Shown: piece by piece, positions 1 through 11,932 of the stretch
Numbering within the stretch: position 1 is the stretch's first letter
How the letters are laid out: the number at the start of each line of letters is the position of its first letter
Translations under genes and position numbers: made by a program
NCBI GenBank assembly: GCA_017590115.1
Contig: JAGGNK010008559.1
Coordinates: 3,961,888 to 4,025,887 of the forward strand
DNA from: Montifringilla adamsi
Lineage: Eukaryota; Chordata; Aves; Passeriformes; Passeridae
Length of the DNA: 64,000 bases
Reading direction: 5' to 3'
The notes under the pieces: model-generated
Databases searched by the model: none
The model's input: the letters and a program-made list of their open reading frames with translations, nothing else
Told to the model about the DNA's origin: nothing

Positions 1-557
1 ACACGTTGATTCTTTTTGGTTTAACTCTAAGCTACCACAGCATAACAAGTCCTGTGAAAGATTATGCATACAGAAAAATGAGATAAGAAGGTTTAAGAAG
101 GTTTGGTTTTGGTTTTTGGTTTTTGTTTTTTAAAAGTGGTCCAAATGACACAGGAACTTCCTCTGTAGTTGCTCCAGCAGGCTGGCCTCTTATCTCTAAA
201 GTTGTGATTTTACACTCAGGATCCTACCTGCTTTCCTGTTTTGAATAGTTTCTTGCCTCTCAAAATGCTGAATTTTCTAGCCCAACCAAATTAAGAGACA
301 ATCAGAGTGAGACCATTCAGTCATCTTGTTTAACTCTCATGCACTTTGGAGTGATTTCTTACACAGGATTTTTAATAACTTGAACATTTCATAAGGGAGA
401 CAAAAATGGTACCTAATTAGAAATATTTAAAGTTTGTCTTGAATTACTACATTTGATTTTGGATCCGAATTTTCATCTTGTTTGGAGATAATTCCATCCA
501 GGCCTTTTATTTTGGAATATTCTTCACAATTCATTTAGGTAAGAATGCATAACTGAG
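1..557. other. Unique AT-rich non-coding sequence with a T/G-rich tract
   Basis: No open frame or repeat family is recognisable here. A T/G-rich low-complexity tract (GGTTTTGG-like words) lies at about 101-131. The stretch ends where CR1 similarity starts near 558. Confidence 0.6.
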
Positions 558-776
558 AAAGAGGATGGGTTTAGAATAGATATGAGGAAGCAATTCTTCG
601 CTGTGAGTGTGGTGAGACACTGGCATGGGTTGCCCAGGGAAGCTGTGAATGCCCCACCCCTGGAAGTGTTGGATGGAGCCCTGAGAAAGCTGACCTAGTG
701 GAAGGTGTCCCTGCCCACGGCATGCCCAGGGAATCTTCAAGTCCCTTCCAACCCAAACCACTGTGTAACTCTATGG
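558..776 (+). mobile_element. CR1 LINE, 5'-truncated 3' end
   Basis: This is the 3' terminal part of a chicken-repeat-1 non-LTR retrotransposon in sense orientation. The typical order of blocks is visible: GAGGAAGCAATTCTTC, then CACTGGCATGGGTTGCCCAG, then GAAGCTGTGAATGCCCC, then GAAGGTGTCCCTGCCCA, and finally CCCTTCCAACCCAAACCA followed by an ACTCTATGG-like end. Only the last ~220 bases remain, covering the very end of the reverse-transcriptase ORF and the 3' UTR. Severe 5' truncation is normal for CR1. The copy has many substitutions relative to my memory of the consensus, so it is old. Open frames on the minus strand here are repeat shadows. Confidence 0.92.
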
Positions 777-2299
777 TTTTCTGCCTTTGGAAGAGGCTTT
801 CATGGATAGTTTGGATGGGTCAGGCATGAATAAAAAGCTTTTTCTTACCTGTCCATTTCAGGTGAAAATTACAAGTTGCAGGCAGGCACAAAGGACACCA
901 TGTCCAGGAACTGTAGATGTGCCATCGGAAAGGCAATTTCCATACAGATAGGCATCCATTATTTAAATGAATGCTTCAGCGGCATGTGTGTAGTAGAGGG
1001 GATGCAGATAATTTTCTAATGTTTCTAAATTGACCTATTTCTGAGTTTCTACCTCTTGAATATCCAGAAGAGGGTGTCCATGTATAGCATAACCTGGACA
1101 CCTTCCCCCAACATTACCTACTCCAATAATAGATCAGTGAATTTTGCAGCCTTTGCCACTTCAGTAATGAGCACAAAATTCTGACTGGAGGTGATGTAAT
1201 TGTGGGACATCAGGTCAGCCAGTCTTCATATTAATCCTTTGCTCCTTATTTCAGTTAAGAGCAATGAAACTGAGAACACATGTAAAAGATTGAGATCATT
1301 TGTTCCCAGACCATTTTCTTAACAATTTTTATGTCTTTATACAGCATTTTATCTGGGTTTCCATCACTCCTTTTGGGGATGATGGCAACTCAGCCTTTTA
1401 GGAATGACAGATCTATAGAGATACATGCACTCAGATCACTGTATTTTAAGGTTCCAAATAACTAGTACAGTAAAGCTGATTTTGGAATTGAAGTACACCT
1501 AAACATTTAAATTATAAACCAAACTACACTAGTTTGAGCCTGTAGTAAAGAGACAATGCTGCTTTCATTTCCTTTCAGAGTAATATTGGACAGTGGTTTT
1601 CTTTAGGATCTAATTGCTTGGAAAGTTCAAGTAGTCAGAAGCATCTTTTTTTTAAAGACAGGAAATATTAACTACTTCAATTAAATCAAAACTTCTAAGC
1701 TCACACAAAATTCTCTGTAACCATTTTCATGACATGAAGATTTTTGGCTTGTATTAGAGAGAATCTAATTTTGCACAGTAAGTGTTCCAAAGGACTATTT
1801 GCTGCACATGGGGTAAATTACTTGCATTTTTGTTTTCTTCATTCACCTGATGCTGGCAGAAAATACCACTGGAGGGGGAATTGTATGTTCAGCATGAACA
1901 TACTCGTAGTTTTTGTAGTTTCTCCTGAAAGGTCTGGAGATAATAAGAAATAAGGCTTATATTTACTTTTTGCTTTACTCATGCCAAATTCAGAGAGGTT
2001 GAAGCAGTCAGGGGATATGATATTAAAAGTCAAATTACAATAAAAATTACAACAAATGATTCTTTATAGCAACCAAAAATTAAAAGCAAATAGCAAAAAA
2101 CACCCTTTGGGGGTCTTTGATTTGGTTATGTCCTAAAATATGTACAGAGGTTTATGCAAAATAATAAATCCACTGAAACTGAAGATAAAGTAAAATTAAG
2201 CCCATGCTTGAAGGCTTTAAACTAAGCTATACATCAAAACATAAAGATATATTTCCCAAAAAAGGTGTATGTCCAGTTTTAATTGCACATAAATAATAA

Positions 2300-2300
<1 letters not shown>
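777..2300. other. Unique AT-rich non-coding sequence
   Basis: I see no recognisable gene, RNA or repeat. Open frames of 60-70 codons occur on both strands near 1744-2033 and overlap each other, which is the chance pattern expected in AT-rich DNA. Confidence 0.6.
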
Positions 2301-2343
<43 letters not shown>

Positions 2344-2376
2344 TGTATGTATGTATCTGTGTATGTATGTATATAG
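2301..2376. repeat. Compound microsatellite (GT)n(AT)n(ATGT)n
   Basis: A short GT run (2301-2310) is followed by about 15 AT units (2311-2340), then by ATGT-type tetranucleotide units interrupted by ATCTGT (2343-2376). The open frames crossing it translate to tyrosine/isoleucine repeats and are artefacts. The AT core can extrude a cruciform and is likely polymorphic in length. Confidence 0.97.
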
Positions 2377-2779
2377 ATGCATATCAGTGTTTCTGTAAAA
2401 TTAAATATGTTGATAGACAGTTCTGGTTTTGTGCATACCTTACTAAAGAAATCCAAACTATTCTATCTTTATGCATTCCATTAAGACAAGCAAAATATCC
2501 CATGTTTCCCTCTTGCCAGCACTTTCCAAGGGATTTTCTTTCTGTCATCTTTTCCTTCCTTACAATGGTAAAGTTCCTCTTGCATTAAAAGCAACTCATC
2601 GCTGGAAATCTAAAATGCAATCTTATGAAGCCCCACAGAAAAAAACCCCACTTCCTTTAATTAAAGCTGTACCTTATTGCTGATTTTTTTAATTGACAAA
2701 AATGTAGATTTATTTATTTAATAAGACACTGAGAGACAATTTTTTGTCTTTTCTTCCTCTGGGAAGTGTTTTATTGTTT

Positions 2780-3370
2780 GCTTCCTTTCTCTTGCCTGCT
2801 TGCTGTGTAATTTAAGACTGATGCCTCCCTCTGGGAAACAAAACTTGATCAGAGAACAGCCTGCGCTGTCACCTAAACAAATTATGTTTTAGTCACTGCT
2901 GATGTTGGCTCTGTCATAATGGAAATGTATAATTAATGCCTTTGCTTTTACTGCTTTGGAAAGACAGCTCCCTGAATCTGGTTCAAGAGAGGGAATTTTA
3001 GGACTGCACCCTTTTCTCTTTCTGACTATTAACGCAATGGATCCCTACCACTGCCTCTGGAAATGAATGATCAGGTCCCTAATCTCTACAGTTATTTATT
3101 AATTTTACAGTCCAAGCAATTTATTATTACTATATAATAAAAATCTGCTGTGCAGCAAGAATTTGGCAAGGAATAAAAGAGGAGGGAAAACTCAGGAACA
3201 CAGGTTAAATCCTACATTTCTCCTTTCAGCAGAGCTTGAAAAGATTAAGCTATTTCCATTAGTTTCCTGCAGAGTTGCAAGCAGTGATAATAGACGTGCT
3301 AATTTCACTATTGCACTGTGCTATGAAGCAGCATTTTAGATCATCTTTCACCTGTGACATGACTCCAAAT
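2780..3370. promoter_or_regulatory. Candidate conserved non-coding block
   Basis: This is repeat-free unique sequence with homeodomain-like words (ATAATTAATGCC near 2930, TATTTATTAATTTTAC near 3095) mixed with balanced segments such as GCAAGCAGTGATAATAGACG near 3275. No open frame of note crosses it. The texture resembles deeply conserved vertebrate enhancers in gene deserts. That is inference only, as conservation cannot be measured from one sequence. Confidence 0.2.
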
Positions 3371-5285
3371 ACCCCCAATTAGCAGCTCTCTTTTTGTTTT
3401 CAGTTTTTGTTGTTGAACTTAAAGCAATGACTAAACATCTGGTATTATGACTACAAATAGCCTCCATCCCCTCACCTCTGGGATGCAATGTAGCTTTAGA
3501 CTATTTATACTTTGATCTAAAATTCTAAATGACCAAATTATTCTTCTGTAATAGGTCCTGAGTGACACTAAATGGATGGTCTCAGCTTTTTCTTTTCAAA
3601 ATGGACATCTCTCTCACCTCTTTTAGCCACTGAACTGCATAAAAAGCTCAACAAAATGGAATAACAGAAACACCATTTGCAGGACTGAAATAACCTTTGA
3701 TTTCTACAAAGATACATAGAGACCAAGACACACCAAAGGCAGTGAACTGTGCTTAAACACATTCTAGCGACATCAGAAGATCAGCATTTCTATTTAAATT
3801 CATTATCACTGTGTCTGGAGCGCTACAGAAAGCAGACCAAGGCAGCAAAGGTACCCATCCCCAAAAAGTTGTGATCTAGTTTGGCTGAAAACATGAACAA
3901 AGCAGACTTGGCTTCTAAAATTAAACTGCTACTCTATGCCATTTCCTCTTCAGGTATTTCTAGACATCATCTGCATACAGCATCCTCTTTCCATAGAAAT
4001 ATTCTCACATTCTGAAAATCTCTATTTCCATTGTCGGTGCCACTACTCAAATAACATTTATAATTATTATCATCATCATCATCACCATCTTATTTTATGA
4101 AATACAAAACTGGGGTGGAAGAGTTAAGTAATTTGCTGGATTTCGTACGTGATTTTTTTCTCTTTGAATTAGAAATAGATGAGAAGAAACTGTAAAGCAC
4201 AAGGTCTTGAACTGATATAAATTGGGTTACTTATTCTGAAGCCATAAATAGCTAACATTAATTCAGACAAGTCTTGAATCTGTCCCCAGTCTTCTGACTT
4301 CTAGTCTTGTAACTGAACCACTGAAGTATTCTTGGTCTATTTAGAGTCCTAGGAGGCAGATAGACACATTTGCTGAGTGTGATAGTCTTCATTAATGTAC
4401 CCAAAACTATGAAACTTGCATCAAAAAAAGTTTGATACAAGTTCAAGCTAACAATGGTTCTCCCTACAGAGAACTAAATCTAAAATGCACATCTCCTATT
4501 TTAATGCAAAAAAAAAAAAAAATCTTTTTCAGTGATTAGTTTAGAGAAAATAAGTGATTTTTAAAAGAATCAAGACTCAGCCAAAGCATCTCTCATATTT
4601 TGAATCTGAATTAATTTTTTTTCCCCTGTGAAAAGTTTCCTTGAGTTCCCTGGCTTTTTATTATTCTAATTCTTGTCCGTGGACTAGGATCTCTTGAGAA
4701 AGCATCTGGGACAGAAGGAAGACAGGGTAGAAAAAGATATTTCTTCTTGCCAGCCTTATTCAGAGAAACCTAGATAATCTAAAGCATTCAGGCTAACTAT
4801 AAATTAACTTTTTGCTCTTGAGATAGGCTGGGTTCCAAGCATTCTGGGGGATACAATCTTCTGTTCAGGCATTCAGATAATGACAGTGGGGACAGGCTTG
4901 GCTGCTGGAGCTGGCACCGCCACTGATATCCTTTGGGGAGGGGAAGGCAAGTGTGTAAAACAGGACCTCCCTTGCAAATCCTCTTGACTCAGTCCATCCA
5001 GTTTTCTCCTTTTCAGGTGGTGATAAGTCATTTAAGTCCATTTATATATCAGCTGTCAGAGACTGATTTTTATGGTGTACACGGAGCTGCAAATTGTTCA
5101 AGCCTTTAGGAGGGTGATACAAGCTTTTTGGGGTGCATGCTGTGCCTACAAACACCCCGGCGAGGTGCTCAGTGGGCAGCACTGCTGACATCTGGGTGTG
5201 CCCTGCAGACCTGCCTCGAGGGGCCTGATGGGGGTGGTTTGTGCCAGCAAGGCAGCACAGCTCAGCCTAAAAACCTTTCTCCTCT
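3371..5285. other. Non-coding sequence with ATC and poly-A simple repeats
   Basis: No gene or transposon is recognised. A short (ATC)n microsatellite sits at 4069-4089 and a pure A15 tract at 4508-4522. Composition rises toward GC near 4900-5285, where the plus strand opens for 113 codons (5128-5469). That frame matches no protein I know and has no supporting motif. Confidence 0.6.
4069..4089. repeat. (ATC)n microsatellite
   Basis: Six or so ATC/CAT units follow a short ATT run, with one interruption (CACC) at the right end. Confidence 0.9.
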
Positions 5286-5440
5286 TCTGCAACAGCAGCA
5301 GATTGTTGAAAACAATGCCATTTTTGGGCTGTTATGTCTGGATACAACAAGGCCACAAGGCATATTAAAGTACAGAGAAAGCCGCTCGGCCTATACTGCT
5401 TTCCATGTTAAAATCCTCTCCCTATTCCAACTCATTCATC
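5286..5440. promoter_or_regulatory. Candidate conserved non-coding segment
   Basis: A balanced, repeat-free segment with two CpGs close together (GCCGCTCGGCC near 5382) inside CpG-poor surroundings. It differs in texture from the flanks. The plus-strand frame through it continues from a GC-rich patch upstream and shows no protein motif, so I favour non-coding constraint or chance over an exon. Confidence 0.15.
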
Positions 5441-7590
5441 ACATCAGTTGCCTCCTTCCTCTGAAGTGAAGAGCACCAACAGACAGATATTGGAACACAA
5501 GGAAAAGACTAAAGAGGATGCCTTGCCACAAGCTGAGAGTTTGGGGGTTTTAATGTTGATTTCCCCACAGCAGAAACTTCATTGTCATTAGCTATTTAGC
5601 ACAGCAGAGGGACCTAAATATCAGAGCCTTCAACATTAATAATATTTGGGACCTAAACTTTTGAGACCGTGGGAAGCTTCCACTGAGCACTGATAAAAAG
5701 TAACACAGGAAAAAAACTAGAAGGAGCTTTGAGGATGAAATGACAACGGCTGAGAGGCACTCATCGCCATCACAAAAACAGGCACTTCCACACAGGCACC
5801 TATAGAAAGTGGCTGGCAGCTGTGGTAAAAGTCATGAAATCTCTCTCATGACATCAAGCACAACCTCCTGTAAGCAGAAAAACACCAGAAACAAGCAAAC
5901 CCAAGAGTTCTATGCATAGACACGCATACATACATGACTAGAGAAGAAAAAAGGCCAAAGACTCTCTGAGTGTTTGAATAATTGGGAAGAACACCATACC
6001 CCTGGGGAACCAGATTTTTCTGAAAATCTATTACTGGAAATCCTATTTGCTAAACTTAACAGTCTGACATGGGATTCCTCATATAAATCACTGCAGTCAG
6101 GCACATGTAGGAATCCCTCTGAGGTCTTCATAATACTGTCAAGAGATATCCGTGTGTTAACCTCCCTCCTGTGCAGCTATTTTTGTTCTTCTCCTTAGTT
6201 TGCAGACACAAAGGGTATAATTTATTTTAATTATTTGTTTTCAAGTTGAATGGCTACGGACTCTGAACAAAAAATAACATTAGGCTTCAGCATATCAAAT
6301 AGCATTGTCAAGATGCTGTTCATTTGGTAGGCACACTAAAAGAATGATGACATTTTCATTTAACATTGATAAGCTGAATGTATTTATTTATAAGGTAGCA
6401 TACCAACTTATATTCCAATAAAATATATTTGATAATATTCTGGCAGAGTGCTGAAGCTAACAACATTATCAGAGGAGAAAATACACAGAGAAAGGAAATA
6501 TTATAGCATATTTATCGCTTACATACCTTGTGAAGTTAAGACCTTTATCTTTCTCACAGTGTTTTTAATGAAGTGGGATAGATAAATGTGCTATAATCTA
6601 CCTTTGTCTTCACAGTATGGATAGTGCCATTCTTCACTTATTATGGGCAAAGATAGAAACAAAAGTATGTTTCAGTGACCTGTCTTTTATCCATGATAGG
6701 TTCCATCTTCATCCTTGTATGTACTGCAGCACTTGCAGTAAATTGCTTAATATACATATAGCTGAATTTGCATCTATGCATTATCCGTACAGATAGTTTG
6801 GAGAGTCCTATTTCAAGGTAAGTGGGACAATATCACTGCAGAGAAGAAAATTAGGCTGAAATAAATATATTGCAAGAAGAGAGTTGGGACTAAAACCTCA
6901 CGATGACCTCACAGAATCACTGTGAGGTTCCTTTATTATTTTATAATTACAAGGAAAACACAGACTTGACAATTAAGACTCAGAGGGTGAAAAAACAGCT
7001 CTTAGCCACAACAGCTGTCTCAGAAGACCAATACCATTGAGAGTACCTTGTGCTGTGCCCTGTGCTTCCCACTGCTGGAAGCAACCATGGTGCTCTCTTT
7101 CCTCCTTTCCTTCGATAGGACCAGCTGTATTTTCCACAGCAGGCACAGGGAGGTTTGACTAACACCCACCCACCCAGGGAGGCAGGCAAGGGAGTTAGGG
7201 AAGTCTCCACTCTTCCAAGCTTATACATGGAAATCCCTAGTACACGCTCCTGTGTTGGTTTTGTGTGATAGATAAACCTTAATTTTCCACCCTATTTATA
7301 TATGAACCAGAGGGTTTTGTGTCATGGACTGGAAATTGTGTGTTCAGTACCTATTATTGTCTGAAAGGCCTGTGGATTTATTTTTCCTTGTAAAACCACT
7401 GTATATTAATGTAACATTTTCCACCTGAATCCCTAATGGTATTTTCACAATTAAATGAAGAATATGTTACAGCATTCTTCTAAAATATTCACAACCCTGA
7501 TTTTACAAACACATTCCACAATTTAGTGGAGTTCACTTGAGCCCTGCATCCCTTTTGCCTCCAAACATAGACCAAAAATTGTAATGGCTA
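5441..7590. other. Unique AT-rich non-coding sequence
   Basis: No gene or repeat family is recognised. A small perfect inverted repeat occurs at 6906-6928: 9-base arms ACCTCACAG / CTGTGAGGT around a 5-base loop. Open frames of 70-80 codons near 5910-6198 overlap on opposite strands and look random. Confidence 0.55.
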
Positions 7591-7850
7591 TCTCTGGGGA
7601 AATGCCCCTTATGACACAGCCTATTTTCACCTTTAATTGCTATCTAATACTGCCACAGTCTTGTTTTCATTCAGAGAAGCCAAAGTGCTTAATCTGACAG
7701 GAGAAAAAAGCCTCTCCCGTGGCTTTGCCTCTCTCGTCCTGCATTCCATCTGTGAGTGGCACAGCTCTAAGGAATACATTATTACTGCTGCAGACCACTC
7801 CAAATGATTCAGAGACCCTTTATATCGTAGCCAAAAACAGATTAAGAAGA
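7591..7850. promoter_or_regulatory. Candidate conserved non-coding segment
   Basis: This is repeat-free balanced sequence with TTTAATTGCTATC, CTCTCCCGTGGC and TCTCTCGTCCTGC words and no long open frame. It stands apart from the T-rich DNA that follows from 7920. The call rests on texture alone. Confidence 0.15.
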
Positions 7851-9639
7851 ATTGGGTCCTCTGGGACCTAGATATTATCCAGTTCAGCTGAAGCCATTCT
7901 CACCTGGTTTGTCTGAGAGTGATTTTGCATTTTAATTTTTAATAATTCTTTAATCCATCTAAAATGGGGGAGAGCAAATAAAGCAGAATCCCTCTGCTGC
8001 TTCCTTCCTTCCTTTCTGCCTTATTCATTCTTTCATTTTTTATTTTTTTAATTCCATATTCCTCTGGTTTTTGAAACTGTTGATTGAACACATTGGTATT
8101 TCTTTTATGTACTGGGAAGCACTAAATAGGAGTTTGCTAGGAACTAGAAATTTTTTCTATTCTCCTTCTTTTTTTACTAAAAAAAATCTTCTGTGAAGAC
8201 ACCCCTTTATATTGCATTGAAAGTTAGAAGCAAGTAGAGACAGCCAAATTAGAATTAAGATTGCCCTGTATTCTTTATAGATTCTCTCCCTTTCTATTTC
8301 ACCTCCTCCTTCTTCTAATCTAACTTTTCCATGCTACTTCTTCCTACTTTCAATTCTTTCATTTCGGCAGATTTCTTTATCACACTTTGTCTTACCATGG
8401 TCTAGTTCCTGTAAATTCTTTACAGAGATGTGTGTATATTACTGAAACTCCCTCAGAACCTTGAAACATTTCCTTTATTTTAAAAGCAGTTTTATATCAG
8501 TTTCATAAGGAAAAATATTAACTTCAGCTCAAAGCTGCTCTGTGAAGAAAAGTCCCATTTCTAAATGAACAAACCAGAGAGAACACACCCAAACTTCAGC
8601 AGGTAGTTTGTTTTTTTTAAACTAAAAGCTATGAAATACAAATACAGAGGGGAAAGCTGAACAGTGAGTGTAGGGGAAATGTCATTTACTTCCATCTTCA
8701 CAACTCCAAAGTCTGAAAAATCCATGTGGACTGAGCCTGTATCTTACACGTAATTACATGTAATTTGAAGAGCTGAAGTGGAGAGGATTAGTTTGCTGCT
8801 AGTTCCAGCGAATGCTCACAGCCTGATTGTATTTTCAGGGCACTGGTGGGCAGCAACAGATGGTGGTCATTTCCCTGGCAGGCCATAGCAGGGATAATTA
8901 CCAGACACAGTTCCAAGGTTTATGATATTATAAACCTCTCTTTCATTTCTCATTCACTGCATATGGAAAGTATGGCCTTTTAACTCCTGTCTTATTGATT
9001 TTATACTAGTGCAACACCTTTGCCTCCAGTGATTTTGAAATGATTCAGTGGTGAAGTAAAACAAGAAATAGACCTTCTAAGTCAATAAAAATAATAAAAA
9101 AAACCCCTGATCTTACTGCTGATTTTTTTTTTTAATTTGAAGAACAGTTTTGTGTTGATTAATGAAATAAAATGGAGTAGTTGCTACCAGAATTTGATGC
9201 TGTCTTTTAAAAAATGCTGATGCTTAAGATTTTCTGAAATAAATTAGTCAGTGAGTTAGCTATGCCTACAAAACCAGTAATACTTAGAATGTGCCAGCCA
9301 GAATCCAGAATGCCTGTTTTTAACTGGACTAGCTGAAACCTTTTTGGATTAGTCTGTTCTGTATTAATTTCAGTAGAGCAAAAAAGGAAGATAAAACTCA
9401 GGCCCTTGGGAGTAAACAGAATAGATGTTAAGGCCAGTTAGAGCACATGGGTCAAGAGCAGGCACAGATTTTAGCAGCACATTCTTCTTCACACATTTTT
9501 AGAAAGGGGAAAGAAATTAACTGCTCTTTGTGTCTGTAATAACAATGAAGAGACTCACTCTTCTGATAAACTTAATTAAATGTGGTCAAATCAGCTAAGT
9601 CTGAAATTTAACACATTTCAGAGGCCCAACATCTGAGCA
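7851..9639. other. Unique T-rich non-coding sequence
   Basis: This is a pyrimidine-rich stretch (7980-8400) followed by ordinary AT-rich DNA. A T11 run lies at 9123-9133. No open frame of at least 60 codons is present and no repeat family is recognised. Confidence 0.6.
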
Positions 9640-10215
9640 GGGAGTTTTACCCAGTCAGTCCAGAAGGACACTGAAAATCTTCAGAACCAGGCCAACTGAA
9701 GCTCAACAAACAAAAGCAAGAAGTTCTGCACCTAGGGCAGAATAACCTCGTGTGTCAGTACAGGCTGGAAGCCAGCCTGCAGAGCAAGAGCTGCACTGGA
9801 AACACTCTGGCAGTCACAGTGGATGCCTAGTTGGAAAAGAGCTACAAAGTGTGCTCTCACAGCAACAAGAACTACACACACATGTTGGGAGGAGAGCAGC
9901 CAGCAGGTCATTTATTATATCCTTTAACTCAGTGCTTGTTGAGGTTCACCTGAAACACCGGGTTCTGAACTCTCCAGCTTGAGAGGGATGTTGAGAATTC
10001 TGAGAAAAATCCAGTGGAAGGCTGTAAGACAGTAACAGCCTTACAATACAGTGCTTGTGAGGAGAGACAGACAGCTTCACTTGTTTTGCTCGGAGAGTAA
10101 GGCGGCTGTGGAGTCTGCAGCTACACAGCTACAAACAAAACGCAGCCCAGCAATTCTCTGTGTGGATGGGAGAGGAAAGAGATTGTCGTTGCGATGGGAG
10201 AGCAGGGCTGGAAGG
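9640..10215 (+). mobile_element. CR1 LINE body fragment (end of ORF2 region), decayed
   Basis: This is an older CR1 copy in sense orientation, covering the C-terminal reverse-transcriptase part of ORF2. Landmarks in order are TTCTGCACCTAGGGCAGAATAACC with CAGTACAGGCTGG, then GCCAGCAGGTCATTTATTAT, then GGATGTTGAGAATTCTGAG, then AATCCAGTGGAAGGCTGTAA and finally GGATGGGAGAGGAAAGAGAT. These follow the order of the consensus as I remember it, with many substitutions, small deletions and stops. Left and right edges are approximate. The open frames at 9752-9982 and 10051-10320 are remnants or chance, not functional ORFs. Confidence 0.75.
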
Positions 10216-10852
10216 GGTTATCCTGACAGGCAGTGCAAACTCGTCCTGGGCAGTTCTCCAGACTCCAGCAAACAAGGCCCTGGCTGGCCTGATGGAGGGC
10301 TGGTGACAGCTGGGGTTTGAGCGGAGCGCTCCTCAGGGTGACCTCCTTTTCAACCACCATCTCTACCATTCTCTTGCAAGTTTTCTTTCATTTTTTTGTA
10401 CTTTGTACTTTGATGATGAACCCGTGTCTCAAGAAAGGGCTATCCACCCTTTCCTTGAAGTGGAAATGTAGCAGGTGACACATTTTGCTGGGGATTTTTT
10501 TGGAAACCAACACTGGCAACAGTGTTACAAAACAAAGAACATAGAAACCCCAGAAAACCAGTAAAATTTATGCATCATGAGTTCACTTATTCTCTCAGTT
10601 TCTAACCATATATTAGCAGGCCAGGGACAGCTAGAACAGCACAGGAGTCACTGAAAGACAGCCTAAGGGGAAACAGATGTGCTCAGCCCTCCCACCTTCT
10701 ATACCTCTAAGGTATTTGGTGTCTGTCGGGAGACTTGTCTCATAGAGAAACTGAGAACTACAATTTCACTTATATTTGAAAGCCAGAAAGTAATACAAGT
10801 TGGGATGAAAACTAATTATAAGAATTTAACAGAATAGAAAAGAGAGGGTAGG

Positions 10853-10928
10853 AAAAAAAAAAAAAAAACACTTTCTTTTCAAAAAAGAAAAAAAAAAAAA
10901 AAAACCCCCAAAAACCAAACAAACAAAA
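10853..10928. repeat. A-rich low-complexity tract
   Basis: An A16 run (10853-10868), a short T-rich gap, then an A-rich run ending in C5 and AAACC/AAAC words. This is simple-sequence DNA. Bird CR1 elements lack poly-A tails, so this tract is not a CR1 tail. Confidence 0.9.
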
Positions 10929-11759
10929 GTAACAGTAACAAATTAAATTGTTAGAGAAATTTTGGAGTCTCTTTTGCATCTAGTTAGACAAATAACCAAA
11001 GGGTTAACATAATTCTTTTTGATCAAGTAGTTTCCTAAGGTTATGATATATTGCCATGGAGATAATCTATGCTGCTGCTACCTAATTTTGTTTCAGGTAT
11101 GGAAAAAATTATACCACCTTGCAAAATTATACCTTGTATGTGGGATATTCCTGGGGGTTGGTGAAGAAGAGTTTGCTGTTTTGTAGAAGCTGTCAGAGAA
11201 AGTAATAATTGTTCCCCAATCTCTTATCGGAGGCCCTCTGAGACCTCCTTAGGGAGTCCTGTCACAGTGACCTCTCGTGATGATTCCCTTCAGATCTCAC
11301 CAGAACTGATCCTAGGCAAGCTCAAAAGCAAGGAGAAAATGAGAACTGACAGAAGAGATTCTTCCTAGAAGTTAATATATTGCCTCACTGAAGCGCCTAT
11401 CCTTTGCTGTTCCTGAGTAACAAGTCTTGAAGTTGGCTTGTGAAGTGTTGCGAGAAAATGAAACTGTGGTCTGTGAGATACTAATATTTCTTGAAAGAAG
11501 GAGGGGGATCATTCCTGTCCTCTGATTAATGCCTCATGCACTGCTCTAGTCCATTAGAGACATAAAGGTGCCTTTAACAGGCCCCTGAGCAAAGTGCTTT
11601 ATGCAACTCCCTGCCCTTGACACAGGGACAGAGAGTATCTTAAGCAGCATCTCCGACTGACACAAGTATTCCGAAACAGAGGAGTGCCTCCAGGGAGCTC
11701 TTCCTGCCAAGAGAAATTAGAGCAGATCGTGGTTACTCTGACTTAAAGGAGAAGCCAAA

Positions 11760-11932
11760 TCCTGCTCTGGGCTGTGGGGGTAAAGGTGCTGACCATGCCT
11801 GGCGCTGGCCCGCTGCTCGGTGGAGAAGAGCGACCGTGGCACAGCCTCCCTGCTCTGTCCTCCCGGGACTGTGAGGGCTGGCCCACCGTCACTAACACAA
11901 CCAGGGGCAGGTTTAGCCCCTACCAAAATCAT
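11760..11932. other. Small GC-rich, CpG-containing islet
   Basis: Several CpGs occur within about 130 bases (for example GGCGCTGGCCCGCTGCTCGG near 11799 and GAGCGACCGTGG near 11827) in otherwise CpG-poor DNA. Both strands are open for 67-81 codons here, which follows from GC-richness and is not evidence for coding. It is too short for a standard CpG island. It could be a small exon, a regulatory site or an unrecognised repeat. Confidence 0.35.

Noticed and set aside
2217..2588. Open frames rich in Tyr/Ile and Val/Cys
   Set aside because: They are translations of the GT/AT/ATGT microsatellite.
6906..6928. 9-bp inverted repeat
   Set aside because: Real, but short enough to be expected by chance in 64 kb, so not reported as a finding.
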